Source: Oscillospiraceae bacterium
GTDB taxonomy: Bacteria > Bacillota > Clostridia > Oscillospirales > Ruminococcaceae
Length of the DNA stretch: 12,378 nt
Direction of reading: 5' to 3'
Assembly (NCBI GenBank): GCA_020024615.1
Contig: JAHHTP010000037.1
Location: 1 to 12,378 of the forward strand
Shown: positions 1-7,004 of the stretch, one piece after another
How positions within the stretch are numbered: the first letter of the stretch is position 1
Layout: every line of letters starts with the position of its first letter
Notes under the pieces: generated by a model
What the model was told of the DNA's origin: nothing
Database searches by the model: none
Seen by the model: the letters and a program-made list of their open reading frames with translations, nothing else
Made by a program: the position numbers and the translations under genes

Positions 1-48
<48 letters not shown>

Positions 49-85
49 ATATTTTGTTTTTGTATCTCTTGCTGAGTACTTATAT

Positions 86-114
86 AGTATAGCATACTAT
101 TTTAGAGATTGCAA
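86..114 (-). promoter_or_regulatory. Promoter of tRNA-fMet
   Basis: On the minus strand a -35 TTGCAA (109-114) is followed after 17 bp by a -10 TATACT (86-91), extended by TGC just upstream. The predicted start near 79 leaves a leader of about 30 nt before the tRNA 5' end at 48. The twelve bases TATGCTATACTA recur exactly in the cysE promoter at the other end of the window. Confidence 0.85.
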
Positions 115-189
115 CCCTTTTTTACTTTTTCTGTTTTTTAAACAATATTTTATAATATATAACATTTATTATATTTATATTTAATAATA

Positions 190-220
190 CAATAAATAAA
201 AGCAGCCCTAAATGGGCTGC
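190..220 (-). terminator. Terminator of the sugar isomerase/epimerase gene
   Basis: A perfect 7-bp inverted repeat (202-208 and 214-220, arms GCAGCCC/GGGCTGC, 5-nt loop) is followed on the minus strand by a T-rich tract (TTTTATTTATT). It lies 23 bp past the stop codon of the upstream gene. The T tract exists on the minus side only. Confidence 0.85.
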
Positions 221-243
221 CCTTATCGCAAAATTCATTCAGA

Positions 244-1116
244 TTATGCCATTTCCCAATATTTTTTGAGATTTGCAAAACCAATGCGAATTGCATCCAG
301 ATTATCTTCACAGCCCTCAAACTCAATTGAGAAGGTTGCATCATATCCAGCATTTTTCAAAACGCGTACACACTGTGCAACCGGAACATTACCGTGACCA
401 ACAATAGTACCTCTTAAGTAATTGCCACCTCGGGACTGGAAGAATCCCTCACCTGGATTTGCTCCCATACCAGATTTCACAATAAAATCTTTGGCATGTG
501 CATGGAATGCCATCGGAGCTAATCTGCCGACTGCAACAACTGGATTCTCATCTGCACACAAGAAGTTGCCTAAGTCAACCAATGCACCAAAATTCGGATG
601 GTTTACACCACAGATAATCTGCTCGACACGATAGCTATCCTGACAGAATAAACCATGATTCTCAATCATGGTACGAATACCTTTGGTCTGCGCATACTCA
701 GTAACTTCTTTATAGCCTTTTACAATATATGGAAGCACATTTAAAAATCCCCTGCCTTCAACAAAGGTTTTTGCGCCAATACCGCCGGTGGAGTCATGAC
801 GAACGCCAGTTGCACCTAAAGCTTCTGCAACATCAATCTCTTTTTTCAAACGCTCAATCTCCGCTTCAACGCTTCCTGCTTCATTGTTAATGAAATCAGC
901 ACCAATGCTGTAATTGCCGATGGAAATACCAATTTCCTTACATCCTGCTGCAAATTCTTTGGCGAATTCCAGTTTATCTTTGCCTTCTGGAACACGCAGC
1001 TCTGCTACTTCAAAGAAATCAAAGCCCATCTCTTTTGCTTTTTTAGCAGCATCCAACTGTGTAAAACTATCGTTGTACATTCTGTGGAAGCTGTAAGAAC
1101 TAACACCAAATTTCAT
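244..1116 (-). CDS. Sugar phosphate isomerase/epimerase (AP endonuclease family 2-type TIM barrel)
   Basis: A 290-aa protein of the xylose isomerase-like TIM-barrel superfamily, which covers sugar epimerases, inosose dehydratases and endonuclease IV-like folds. The start MKFGVSSYSF is typical of the first beta strand. Likely metal ligands fall at the usual spacing: E152 in MIENHG, D181 in LVDLGN, H207 in the HAHAKD motif (205-210), and E265 in SIEFEG. There is no signal peptide, so it is probably cytosolic. A good ribosome-binding site (AAAGGGGAT) sits 6-8 nt before the ATG. The gene is flanked by its own promoter (1198-1227) and terminator (190-220), so it appears monocistronic, with a palindrome at the predicted start site suggesting control by a repressor, perhaps sugar-responsive. 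The substrate cannot be deduced, and no sugar transporter or kinase is adjacent. Confidence 0.85.
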   Translation of the reverse strand: MKFGVSSYSFHRMYNDSFTQLDAAKKAKEMGFDFFEVAELRVPEGKDKLEFAKEFAAGCKEIGISIGNYSIGADFINNEAGSVEAEIERLKKEIDVAEALGATGVRHDSTGGIGAKTFVEGRGFLNVLPYIVKGYKEVTEYAQTKGIRTMIENHGLFCQDSYRVEQIICGVNHPNFGALVDLGNFLCADENPVVAVGRLAPMAFHAHAKDFIVKSGMGANPGEGFFQSRGGNYLRGTIVGHGNVPVAQCVRVLKNAGYDATFSIEFEGCEDNLDAIRIGFANLKKYWEMA

Positions 1117-1130
1117 GATAATCCCCTTTC

Positions 1131-1152
1131 TGCCTGTCCTTTTTTACAGGCA
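1131..1152 (-). other. Leader hairpin next to the ribosome-binding site
   Basis: A 7-bp stem (TGCCTGT/ACAGGCA, 8-nt loop) lies in the 5' leader of the isomerase gene, ending 2-3 nt before the purine-rich Shine-Dalgarno stretch. A run of seven T residues lies on the 5' side of the stem in the mRNA and could extend pairing into the AGAAA that precedes GGGG. It is not a terminator in this direction because no U tract follows the stem. Confidence 0.5.
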
Positions 1153-1171
1153 AAAAAATTTCAATTTTTAT

Positions 1172-1188
1172 TTGCGGATATTCCGCAA
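1172..1188. promoter_or_regulatory. Palindrome at the isomerase gene start site (candidate operator)
   Basis: A perfect inverted repeat, TTGCGGA-TAT-TCCGCAA, lies immediately downstream of the -10 box (1198-1203), covering roughly +3 to +20 of the predicted transcript. This is the usual place for a repressor site. It could also be a weak terminator for the moxR-DUF58 operon, but the bases after it on the minus strand are A-rich rather than T-rich. The binding factor is unknown. Confidence 0.5.
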
Positions 1189-1197
1189 TTCATTTTC

Positions 1198-1227
1198 ATT
1201 ATACCATATATCCAGACAGTTTTTCAA
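1198..1227 (-). promoter_or_regulatory. Promoter of the sugar isomerase/epimerase gene
   Basis: On the minus strand, -35 TTGAAA (1222-1227) and a consensus -10 TATAAT (1198-1203) are separated by 18 bp. The predicted start is near 1191, giving a leader of about 75 nt. The promoter lies directly after the DUF58 stop codon (1234-1236), so the upstream operon has no room for a separate strong terminator. Confidence 0.75.
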
Positions 1228-1233
1228 GTAGAT

Positions 1234-2406
1234 TTACGCACTTTGCTCCTCAACTAACTCTGTAATATCATAAATTTCCAGATCAGCCGGAAGATCCTCT
1301 GCTTTATTCAGCAGGAAAATACGAACATGCACACCATTAGCGGACTTGATCCGCGCAAAATCTGCTATTTCATCATTAATATAGCAGGAAACAATCACCA
1401 GATCCGTGCTTCCCATATTGTCCTGGTTGTTCTCAAGCCAAGCTGAAAAATCAGAAACCGAATAATCCTGCAATTTAGACAAAATACGAAGCAGGTGCAA
1501 CACATGCTCCTCACCCCAATATTCTGCTGTCAAAATGTCCTGCGGCTTGTTTTCTTCTTTCACCGCGAATTTCCCGGCGTTATGCTCGGTATCTTCTGTC
1601 ATGGTGCCATTAGACATAAACCGCAATGGCGTCTGATTATCCATCGTGCTTTCAAATACTGCCGCTGCACAGCGAATGGCATTTTCTATCTTATCCCGCT
1701 CGATAATTGAATGATGCTCATCCGCACGGGACTGCATATTCAAAAGCACCGTCACGCTCTGACGAGAGGTACATTCATTGTTGTACACCATAAATTTCTG
1801 CTCTTTTGCAGTAGCATTCCAGTGAATGCGATTGATCGGCTCACGCCCGGTATACTCTCTGACACCTGCAATATAAAACGGATCTTCCAACAGATGACGC
1901 TTAACCACCAGTTCACCGGATGTGTACCGCGGTGAAAGATAAATCTCATCCAGATTCAGCGGCCGCGGCAAAACAGTCAGTTCCAAATTGACTGGAATCG
2001 GCTGAGACAACGCCACATTACCCAACAGATCGGTAGAAACCAATGTAATATTTTGAATCTTGAAACTGCCTCTACGACAGGTTTTAATCTTCCAGCGACG
2101 CTCCACTTTACGATAGCTTTTCATAACAAAGAAACTGGAGATCGTACGTACCGACTCGTTAATGGTTGCGGTTTTTTCCGCAATCTCCAAATATTTTGAA
2201 GTGGAAATCTCTGCTTTTAACCATGGCAGCGGCAGCCATTTGTTATTGGTAACTGTCTCAATAAGTTCCAGTTCGTCCCCTTCAAATACTTCGGTCTGGC
2301 TTAAGGTACATTCATAATCAAGGTCACGAAATGCCAGCTTCTTGTATAGTCTGTTTTGAATCCAGACAGCCAGCGCAATGACGATAAGCAATGCAATAAA
2401 TTCCAA
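1234..2406 (-). CDS. DUF58 domain-containing protein (MoxR partner, vWA-like)
   Basis: A 390-aa protein with an N-terminal hydrophobic segment (residues 2-16) that probably anchors it in the membrane. A beta-rich region follows, then the diagnostic DUF58 block REYTGREPINRIHWNATAK (183-201), then a vWA-like C-terminal half. DUF58 proteins are almost always encoded next to MoxR ATPases and are linked to assembly or maturation of envelope or secreted complexes; the exact role is unknown. The start codon is TTG, chosen because GGAG lies 5 nt upstream and no in-frame ATG precedes it. It sits 43 bp downstream of the moxR-family gene and is surely co-transcribed. Where a vWA MIDAS (DxSxS) would be expected, the sequence reads VTVLLNMQS (218-226), so metal binding there seems lost. 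Confidence 0.88.
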   Translation of the reverse strand: MEFIALLIVIALAVWIQNRLYKKLAFRDLDYECTLSQTEVFEGDELELIETVTNNKWLPLPWLKAEISTSKYLEIAEKTATINESVRTISSFFVMKSYRKVERRWKIKTCRRGSFKIQNITLVSTDLLGNVALSQPIPVNLELTVLPRPLNLDEIYLSPRYTSGELVVKRHLLEDPFYIAGVREYTGREPINRIHWNATAKEQKFMVYNNECTSRQSVTVLLNMQSRADEHHSIIERDKIENAIRCAAAVFESTMDNQTPLRFMSNGTMTEDTEHNAGKFAVKEENKPQDILTAEYWGEEHVLHLLRILSKLQDYSVSDFSAWLENNQDNMGSTDLVIVSCYINDEIADFARIKSANGVHVRIFLLNKAEDLPADLEIYDITELVEEQSA

Positions 2407-2449
2407 ACTAACTCCTCTCTCCTTTCGATCGGATTGGTTTTAATCCGTT

Positions 2450-3406
2450 TTATCGAACAAGAGCCTGGGTGCTGTCCAGAATCTGCATGACAATATCACG
2501 AGCGGTTTTGCCCGCAGATCCGATCTGATGACCTTTTACCAGTACACGATGACACATAACATCCGGTGCAACCTGTTTGACATCATCCGGCAAAACATAG
2601 TCTCTGCCGTTTACCGCAGCCATCGCCTGAGATGCGTGCATCAGAGCCAGCGCGCCACGCGGAGAAAGACCAAGGCGTACCTTATCATTGTCACGGGAAG
2701 CATGCGCCAAATCAATGATATACTGTTTTACTGCATCACTAACTTTGACATCTCGAACAATCTTCTGCGCTGCAATAATTTCTTCTTTGCCGCAAACAGC
2801 CTGTAAATCTGCCAATGGATCCGAAGTTGTGCGAGCAGACAACATTTCCAATTCCCCTTTTTCATCCGGATAGCCAATTGACAACCGCATTAAGAAACGG
2901 TCAAGCTGTGCTTCCGGCAGCGGAAAAGTACCCTGTATCTCAATCGGGTTCTGGGTTGCAATAACCAGAAACGGCTCGTCCATGCGATATGTAGTGCCGT
3001 CTACCGATGCCTGACGCTCCTCCATACACTCTAAAAGTGAAGACTGTGTCCGCGGTGTAGCACGGTTGATCTCATCAGCAAGCAGAATGTTGGTGAAAAT
3101 CGCGCCTTTTCGGAATACGAACTCGCCGTCTTTCTGATTATAAAAATTGATACCAGTTAAATCAGACGGCAGTAAATCCGGGGTAAACTGTACACGCGCA
3201 AAATCGCAGGAAATAGATTTTGATAGTGCTTTTGCCATGGTGGTTTTACCAGTACCCGGAATATCCTCAAGCAGAATATGACCATTTGACAGCAATGATA
3301 CGACTACCTTCTGAATGACTTCATCTTTACCACGAATCACCCCAGCCATATTTTTCTGCAATGCATCCGACAGTGCTTTTACTGCAATACAGTTCGTAAT
3401 TTCCAT
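2450..3406 (-). CDS. MoxR-family AAA+ ATPase
   Basis: A 318-aa AAA+ ATPase of normal MoxR length. Walker A is DIPGTGKTT (48-56, K54), Walker B is ILLADEIN (107-114, D111/E112), sensor 1 is ATQNP (150-154), the QLDRF segment (167-171) carries a candidate arginine finger R170, and sensor 2 is GLSPRGAL (246-253, R250). MoxR proteins act as chaperone-like ATPases that work with a DUF58/vWA partner, here encoded 43 bp downstream in the same operon. It is cytosolic, with no membrane segment. The ATG is preceded by GGAGG about 6 nt upstream. A TATAAT-like -10 at 3431-3436 lies inside an inverted repeat (3425-3455) between this gene and the divergent LCP-like gene. The client of this ATPase is unknown; an envelope function is inferred from the neighbours. 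Confidence 0.95.
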   Translation of the reverse strand: MEITNCIAVKALSDALQKNMAGVIRGKDEVIQKVVVSLLSNGHILLEDIPGTGKTTMAKALSKSISCDFARVQFTPDLLPSDLTGINFYNQKDGEFVFRKGAIFTNILLADEINRATPRTQSSLLECMEERQASVDGTTYRMDEPFLVIATQNPIEIQGTFPLPEAQLDRFLMRLSIGYPDEKGELEMLSARTTSDPLADLQAVCGKEEIIAAQKIVRDVKVSDAVKQYIIDLAHASRDNDKVRLGLSPRGALALMHASQAMAAVNGRDYVLPDDVKQVAPDVMCHRVLVKGHQIGSAGKTARDIVMQILDSTQALVR

Positions 3407-3424
3407 AAATTATCCTCCATTTTA

Positions 3425-3455
3425 TGTGATATTATATCTATAAAAGTATATCACA
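3425..3455. promoter_or_regulatory. Inverted repeat over the presumed moxR promoter
   Basis: Arms TGTGATAT (3425-3432) and ATATCACA (3448-3455) are perfect 8-bp complements separated by 15 bp. A minus-strand TATAAT (3431-3436) overlaps the left arm and could be the moxR -10; no good -35 stands at 16-18 bp. The arrangement suggests an operator, but the region is very AT-rich, so a chance repeat is possible. Confidence 0.4.
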
Positions 3456-3519
3456 AAAAAATGAATGAATTATGTACAAATACACAAAAACAATAAAAAT
3501 ATCTGATTTTATGTTTACT

Positions 3520-3550
3520 TTTTTGCATATTATCAAATATTTTGCAAAAA
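3520..3550. promoter_or_regulatory. Second 8-15-8 inverted repeat upstream of the LCP-like gene
   Basis: Arms TTTTTGCA (3520-3527) and TGCAAAAA (3543-3550) are separated by 15 bp, the same geometry as the repeat over the moxR promoter. A plus-strand TATTAT (3528-3533) within it is a possible -10 for the LCP-like gene, but the matching -35 is poor. No better plus-strand promoter is visible in 3407-3592. Confidence 0.3.
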
Positions 3551-3592
3551 CTATCTGGTAAATACAGCTACTACAATATAAAGGATAATATT

Positions 3593-4399
3593 ATGAAAAA
3601 TAAAACACCTGTTGATAGCAAACTGTTCTGGATCACTTTTTTGTCTGCCGCCATTGCTTTAACCATACTGTTTGGTATCTTTTATCAAATAACCTTACAG
3701 CAGGAAGTGGAAACCGGAAAGCCACTGATCGGAGTAACCGTCCCGGAATACACCGCTTCTGACAATGTTAATTTTCTTATCATATATGATGCGGATTTAT
3801 CCGGAGAAGATCTATTTGCTGCCACTGTCTGCTGCAATACTGCCACCAAAATCATCAGTGTATGCGAAATGGATCTGCGCACCGATTCTCTGGTTGATCT
3901 ATCACATACTTCCTTAAATAAACAATATCAACTGCGCGGGCTTCATTCACTGCAACTTGGAATCGAGAATCTGCTGCAATCCGATTTCAATAACTTTATC
4001 CGCTGTGACCGCAAAGGGCTGTTTGCAATGGTCAATCAAATGGGAGGCGTGCGCGTGCCATCCGAAAGCGGTATGTCCGAACGCTTTTACAACGCCTTTT
4101 CTTTTTGTCAAACATTTGATCAGCAGACTGACAGAGCGGATTTGTTTTATGCACTGGTAACTGCCTGTTTTGCGGATAATGAATCGTTAGAACAGAGCCA
4201 AAAAATTATTTTTGCTCGCTGCGATACCGATTTAACCGCATACACAGCCCTGCAACACCAAAAAGCGCTGCAATATTTAATCGAAAAACAGCAGTTTTCA
4301 AAATTGCAACTTCCGGTTCACCAGGCTCAGATCGGATCTTCTTTCCGATATCTTCCCGACCCGGATTCGCTTACCATTCTGCAAAACGCTATGCGATGA
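3593..4399 (+). CDS. Membrane-anchored, divergent LytR-CpsA-Psr (LCP)-like protein
   Basis: A 268-aa protein with a short basic N-terminus, one membrane segment (about residues 11-32) and an extracytoplasmic domain. I chose ATG 3593 because AAAGGA lies just upstream; an in-frame ATG at 3542 would add 17 residues in front of the membrane segment and has no such site. The domain resembles LCP proteins: NFLIIYDADLS (60-70) matches the first strand, ATVCCNTATKIISVCEMD (77-94) the next two, and LQLGIENLLQSDFNNFIRCD (120-139) with VNQMGGVRVP (147-156) the conserved helix-strand-GGV part. LCP enzymes transfer glycopolymers to peptidoglycan. Here the usual catalytic Asp/Arg motifs (DTM, PRD and the later RxxRQ helix) are missing or altered, so it may be a non-catalytic homologue. 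Divergent from moxR-DUF58. The assignment is tentative. Confidence 0.6.
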   Translation: MKNKTPVDSKLFWITFLSAAIALTILFGIFYQITLQQEVETGKPLIGVTVPEYTASDNVNFLIIYDADLSGEDLFAATVCCNTATKIISVCEMDLRTDSLVDLSHTSLNKQYQLRGLHSLQLGIENLLQSDFNNFIRCDRKGLFAMVNQMGGVRVPSESGMSERFYNAFSFCQTFDQQTDRADLFYALVTACFADNESLEQSQKIIFARCDTDLTAYTALQHQKALQYLIEKQQFSKLQLPVHQAQIGSSFRYLPDPDSLTILQNAMR

Positions 4400-4407
4400 C
4401 AATCAAA

Positions 4408-4450
4408 AGCAGTACTGCCTGATATAACAGTACCGCTATGCTTATTTTTT
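4408..4450. terminator. Terminator between the convergent LCP-like and flavoprotein genes
   Basis: A 10-bp stem (4408-4417 and 4428-4437, 10-nt loop) with one imperfect pair lies just after the LCP-like stop. On the plus strand it is followed by a T tract at 4442-4450 that overlaps the stop codon of the convergent gene. On the minus strand the imperfect pair becomes a G-U wobble and TTTTGATT follows, so it may serve both genes. Confidence 0.65.
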
Positions 4451-5698
4451 CAATTTGGTTTTGAGCTTTTGTCTGTAAAGTGATTTCGCAGCATGCACAC
4501 CCGCAGTAATACCGCTGCCGAATGCAAAATGCAAATTAAATCCACCACAATCTCCAACGCAGTCAAGTGTTTCCCCAACAAAATACAGACCCGGACATCC
4601 ATCCAGCATGAAACTGTCCGGCTGTATCTGATATAAAGCCACACCACCACCAGTTGTCTGTGCCTGCTTCCATTCCAGCGGAGCAAGCCCGGTAAAACGC
4701 CAATCCATAAAGCCATCTGCAAGCGCAGAAATCTGCTTTTGGGAAAGTTCTCTGCAAAGTAAAGAAGCATCCACACCACCCGCTTTGCACACTGCAAGAC
4801 CGATTCTTCGATTGACCAGACCGGTCATTAGTTCGGATAATGGACTACTTGAAAATAATTGTAATCTGTTTTCCAGCATTTTCATCAACTGTTCTTTTTC
4901 CATCTGTGGAAATAAATTAAGATGAATTGAATAATTCGCCTGTGTCTTTCTCATCCGGTTGGAAAGCTGCATAACAGCAATACCGGACAGCCCCTGCTCA
5001 GTAAACTGAATTTCACCATCCTCTTTGGCAATCTGTTTATCTCCCACATACAAAGATGCCGTTGCTTTGACACGAATACCCGAAAGACCGCTAACCTGTG
5101 ATTTTTCACATTTCAGCGGCACCAGACACGGATATTCCGGCTTTATTTCCAATCCACAGTCCTTTGCAAATCGGGTTGCAAATCCGTCTGTACCAAACTG
5201 CGGACCGGCCTTTGCACCCATTGCACAAATGACAGCTTGACCGAAAAATTTCTGTCCATTTTCTGTGACAATCATATATTCTCTGTCGCGTCTGGAAAGA
5301 GCCTTGACTTTGCATTCAGTATGCACTTCCACTTTATATTTGTCCAGCCAATAAAGCAACAGATTTAAGAAATCAGCTGCCTGATTGGAATACGGGTACA
5401 CTCTGCCCTGCTCATCTGAACGAACTTCCAAACCATGTTTTTGAAACCATGCAAGCGGACTGCCAACCGCAGACAGCATTTTTTCCATTTGCACTGCATC
5501 GGATGAGAGATACTGCTTCGAGGAAGCATGCAGGTTGTCCAAATTGCATCTACCATTTCCAGTCGCAAGCAGCTTCTTGCCGACTCGCTGATTCTGCTCC
5601 AAAAGCAGCACCTTTGTATCCTTTTTTGATTCTTCCGCTGCGGCAATCGCAGCCACGATTCCAGCAGCACCACCACCTAATACCAAAATTTGATTCAT
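4442..5698 (-). CDS. HI0933/BaiN-like NAD(P)/FAD-dependent oxidoreductase
   Basis: A 418-aa flavoprotein, normal length for the HI0933 family. A Rossmann dinucleotide motif LGGGAAGIVAA (7-17) opens the protein. GNGRCN (47-52) and the C-terminal block GETLDCVGDCGGFN (375-388) are family signatures, followed by the FAD-binding FAFGSG (391-396). BaiN, a member from bile-acid-converting clostridia, has been described as a steroid reductase, but most members have no known substrate and nothing here points to bile acids. I start it at ATG 5698, seven residues before the Rossmann glycines and preceded by AGAGGAAG; a longer reading to 5746 would run back through the ilvE terminator. No promoter is evident, so it may depend on read-through from ilvE or on a weak promoter. 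Cytosolic. Confidence 0.88.
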   Translation of the reverse strand: MNQILVLGGGAAGIVAAIAAAEESKKDTKVLLLEQNQRVGKKLLATGNGRCNLDNLHASSKQYLSSDAVQMEKMLSAVGSPLAWFQKHGLEVRSDEQGRVYPYSNQAADFLNLLLYWLDKYKVEVHTECKVKALSRRDREYMIVTENGQKFFGQAVICAMGAKAGPQFGTDGFATRFAKDCGLEIKPEYPCLVPLKCEKSQVSGLSGIRVKATASLYVGDKQIAKEDGEIQFTEQGLSGIAVMQLSNRMRKTQANYSIHLNLFPQMEKEQLMKMLENRLQLFSSSPLSELMTGLVNRRIGLAVCKAGGVDASLLCRELSQKQISALADGFMDWRFTGLAPLEWKQAQTTGGGVALYQIQPDSFMLDGCPGLYFVGETLDCVGDCGGFNLHFAFGSGITAGVHAAKSLYRQKLKTKLKK

Positions 5699-5711
5699 AA
5701 ATCTTCCTCTT

Positions 5712-5754
5712 ATAAAAACAAAGCCTGTCAAAACGGTTTCCCGCAAAGACAGGC
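5712..5754 (-). terminator. Terminator after ilvE, directly before the flavoprotein gene
   Basis: GCCTGTC/GACAGGC arms (5723-5729 and 5748-5754) with an inner CGG/CCG stem (5734-5736 and 5741-5743) are followed on the minus strand by TTTGTTTTTAT. It starts 13 bp after the ilvE stop, and its T tract ends only a few bases before the ribosome-binding site of the next gene. Confidence 0.85.
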
Positions 5755-5767
5755 AAAAAACTTATCT

Positions 5768-6793
5768 TTATTTGATCTCATGCAGCCAACCGAACTTATC
5801 TTCCAGTCTGCCCATCTGAATACCAGTTAAAGTATCATATAATTTTTGAATAACCGGTCCCATCTTCTCCATGCCACTTGAGAAACAAATTTCCTCACCA
5901 TGATCAACAATCTTACCAACTGGAGAAATAACAGCAGCTGTACCACATAAACCGCACTCTGCAAAGTCTTTCAGTTCGGACAGATATACCTCTCTATGCT
6001 CAACCTCAAGGCCAAGATATTCTTTTGCAACAACCATCAGTGAGCGACGGGTAATAGATGGTAGAATACTGTCGGATTTCGGCGTAACAACCTTTCCGTC
6101 TTTTGTCACAAAGATAAAGTTTGCACCGCCAGTCTCCTCCACTTTGGTATGAGTAGCTGGATCCAGATATAGATTCTCATCGTAGCCTTCTGCATGTGCG
6201 TTGACAATTGCATGCAGACTCATAGCATAGTTTAAGCCAGCCTTGATATGACCAGTACCATTTGGAGCAGCACGATCAAAATCACTGACACGGATGGTGA
6301 TCGGTTTTGCGCCACCTTTGAAATACGGGCCAACTGGGGTAACAAAGGTGCGGAACTGATAATCCTGCGCCGGTTTTACACCAATAACCGGCGAAATGCC
6401 GAACATATACGGACGGATATACAAGGTTGCTCCGCTGCCATATGGCGGAACATATGCTGCATTGGCACCAACAACAGCATCAATCGCCGCTAAAAACTTC
6501 TCTACTGGATAAACAGGCATTTCCAAACGCTTGCAGGAATCCACCATGCGCTGTGCGTTTAAGTCCGGACGGAAGGTGACAATTCTGCCATCCTCAGTCG
6601 TATATGCTTTCAACCCTTCAAAGCAGGTCTGTGCATACTGTAAAACACCTGCACATTCACTCATCGTAATGTTGGCATCCGCAGTTAAGCCACCCTCATC
6701 CCACGCTCCATCTTTATAATTTGAAACAAAACGCTGTTCTGTCGGAATATAACTAAATCCAAGATTTGACCAGTCAATATTTTTCTTTTCCAT
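5768..6793 (-). CDS. ilvE: Branched-chain amino acid aminotransferase
   Basis: A 341-aa class IV PLP-dependent aminotransferase that interconverts 2-oxo acids and Val, Leu or Ile using glutamate. It has the length of the long bacterial BCAT type. The PLP lysine is K184 in GHIKAGLNYAMS (181-192). The cofactor and substrate region includes EETGGANFIF (219-228), SILPSITRRS (242-251) and CGLCGTAAVISP (280-291). The preferred start is ATG 6793, with AAGGGAGC upstream; a longer in-frame start at 6847 would add 18 residues without homology. A strong promoter lies at 6879-6907, with an 80-nt leader holding only a small 7-bp hairpin (6837-6856). No T-box or leucine-rich leader peptide is visible. A terminator follows at once, so the gene seems mainly monocistronic. 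Cytosolic. Confidence 0.96.
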   Translation of the reverse strand: MEKKNIDWSNLGFSYIPTEQRFVSNYKDGAWDEGGLTADANITMSECAGVLQYAQTCFEGLKAYTTEDGRIVTFRPDLNAQRMVDSCKRLEMPVYPVEKFLAAIDAVVGANAAYVPPYGSGATLYIRPYMFGISPVIGVKPAQDYQFRTFVTPVGPYFKGGAKPITIRVSDFDRAAPNGTGHIKAGLNYAMSLHAIVNAHAEGYDENLYLDPATHTKVEETGGANFIFVTKDGKVVTPKSDSILPSITRRSLMVVAKEYLGLEVEHREVYLSELKDFAECGLCGTAAVISPVGKIVDHGEEICFSSGMEKMGPVIQKLYDTLTGIQMGRLEDKFGWLHEIK

Positions 6794-6878
6794 GATATTT
6801 GCTCCCTTTCCTATAAATACAGAATGGTTCATGCCGCATTTTATCATGTTAAAATGTGCCCTTAGCCATCTTAGATTT

Positions 6879-6907
6879 ATTATATCACTTTAAATCGCTT
6901 TATGCAA
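6879..6907 (-). promoter_or_regulatory. Promoter of ilvE
   Basis: On the minus strand, -35 TTGCAT (6902-6907) and -10 TATAAT (6879-6884) are spaced by 17 bp. The predicted start is near 6872. A 5-bp inverted repeat, CGCTT-TATGC-AAGCG (6896-6910), covers the -35 and could be a regulator site, though the arms are short. Confidence 0.85.
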
Positions 6908-7004
6908 GCGTTTTATAAAATAAGATTCATTTTTATACCGCAATTCTGTATATCCGCTCAAATATCATATGTATTTCGCAAGGAAACATTATTCTGCCGT
7001 CATA

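Noticed and set aside
1131..1157. Hairpin with a T run as a terminator of the moxR-DUF58 operon
   Set aside because: On the minus strand the T run comes before the stem, not after it, so it cannot act as an intrinsic terminator in that direction.
3542..3592. Longer start (17 more residues) for the LCP-like protein
   Set aside because: The ATG at 3593 has AAAGGA at good distance and places the basic residues right before the membrane segment; the upstream ATG has no such site.
5699..5746. Longer start for the flavoprotein gene
   Set aside because: It would translate through the ilvE terminator; the ATG at 5698 has a ribosome-binding site and the expected distance to the Rossmann motif.
6794..6872. 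T-box or attenuator leader in front of ilvE
   Set aside because: No T-box core, leader peptide or terminator is present; only a 7-bp AT-rich hairpin is seen.
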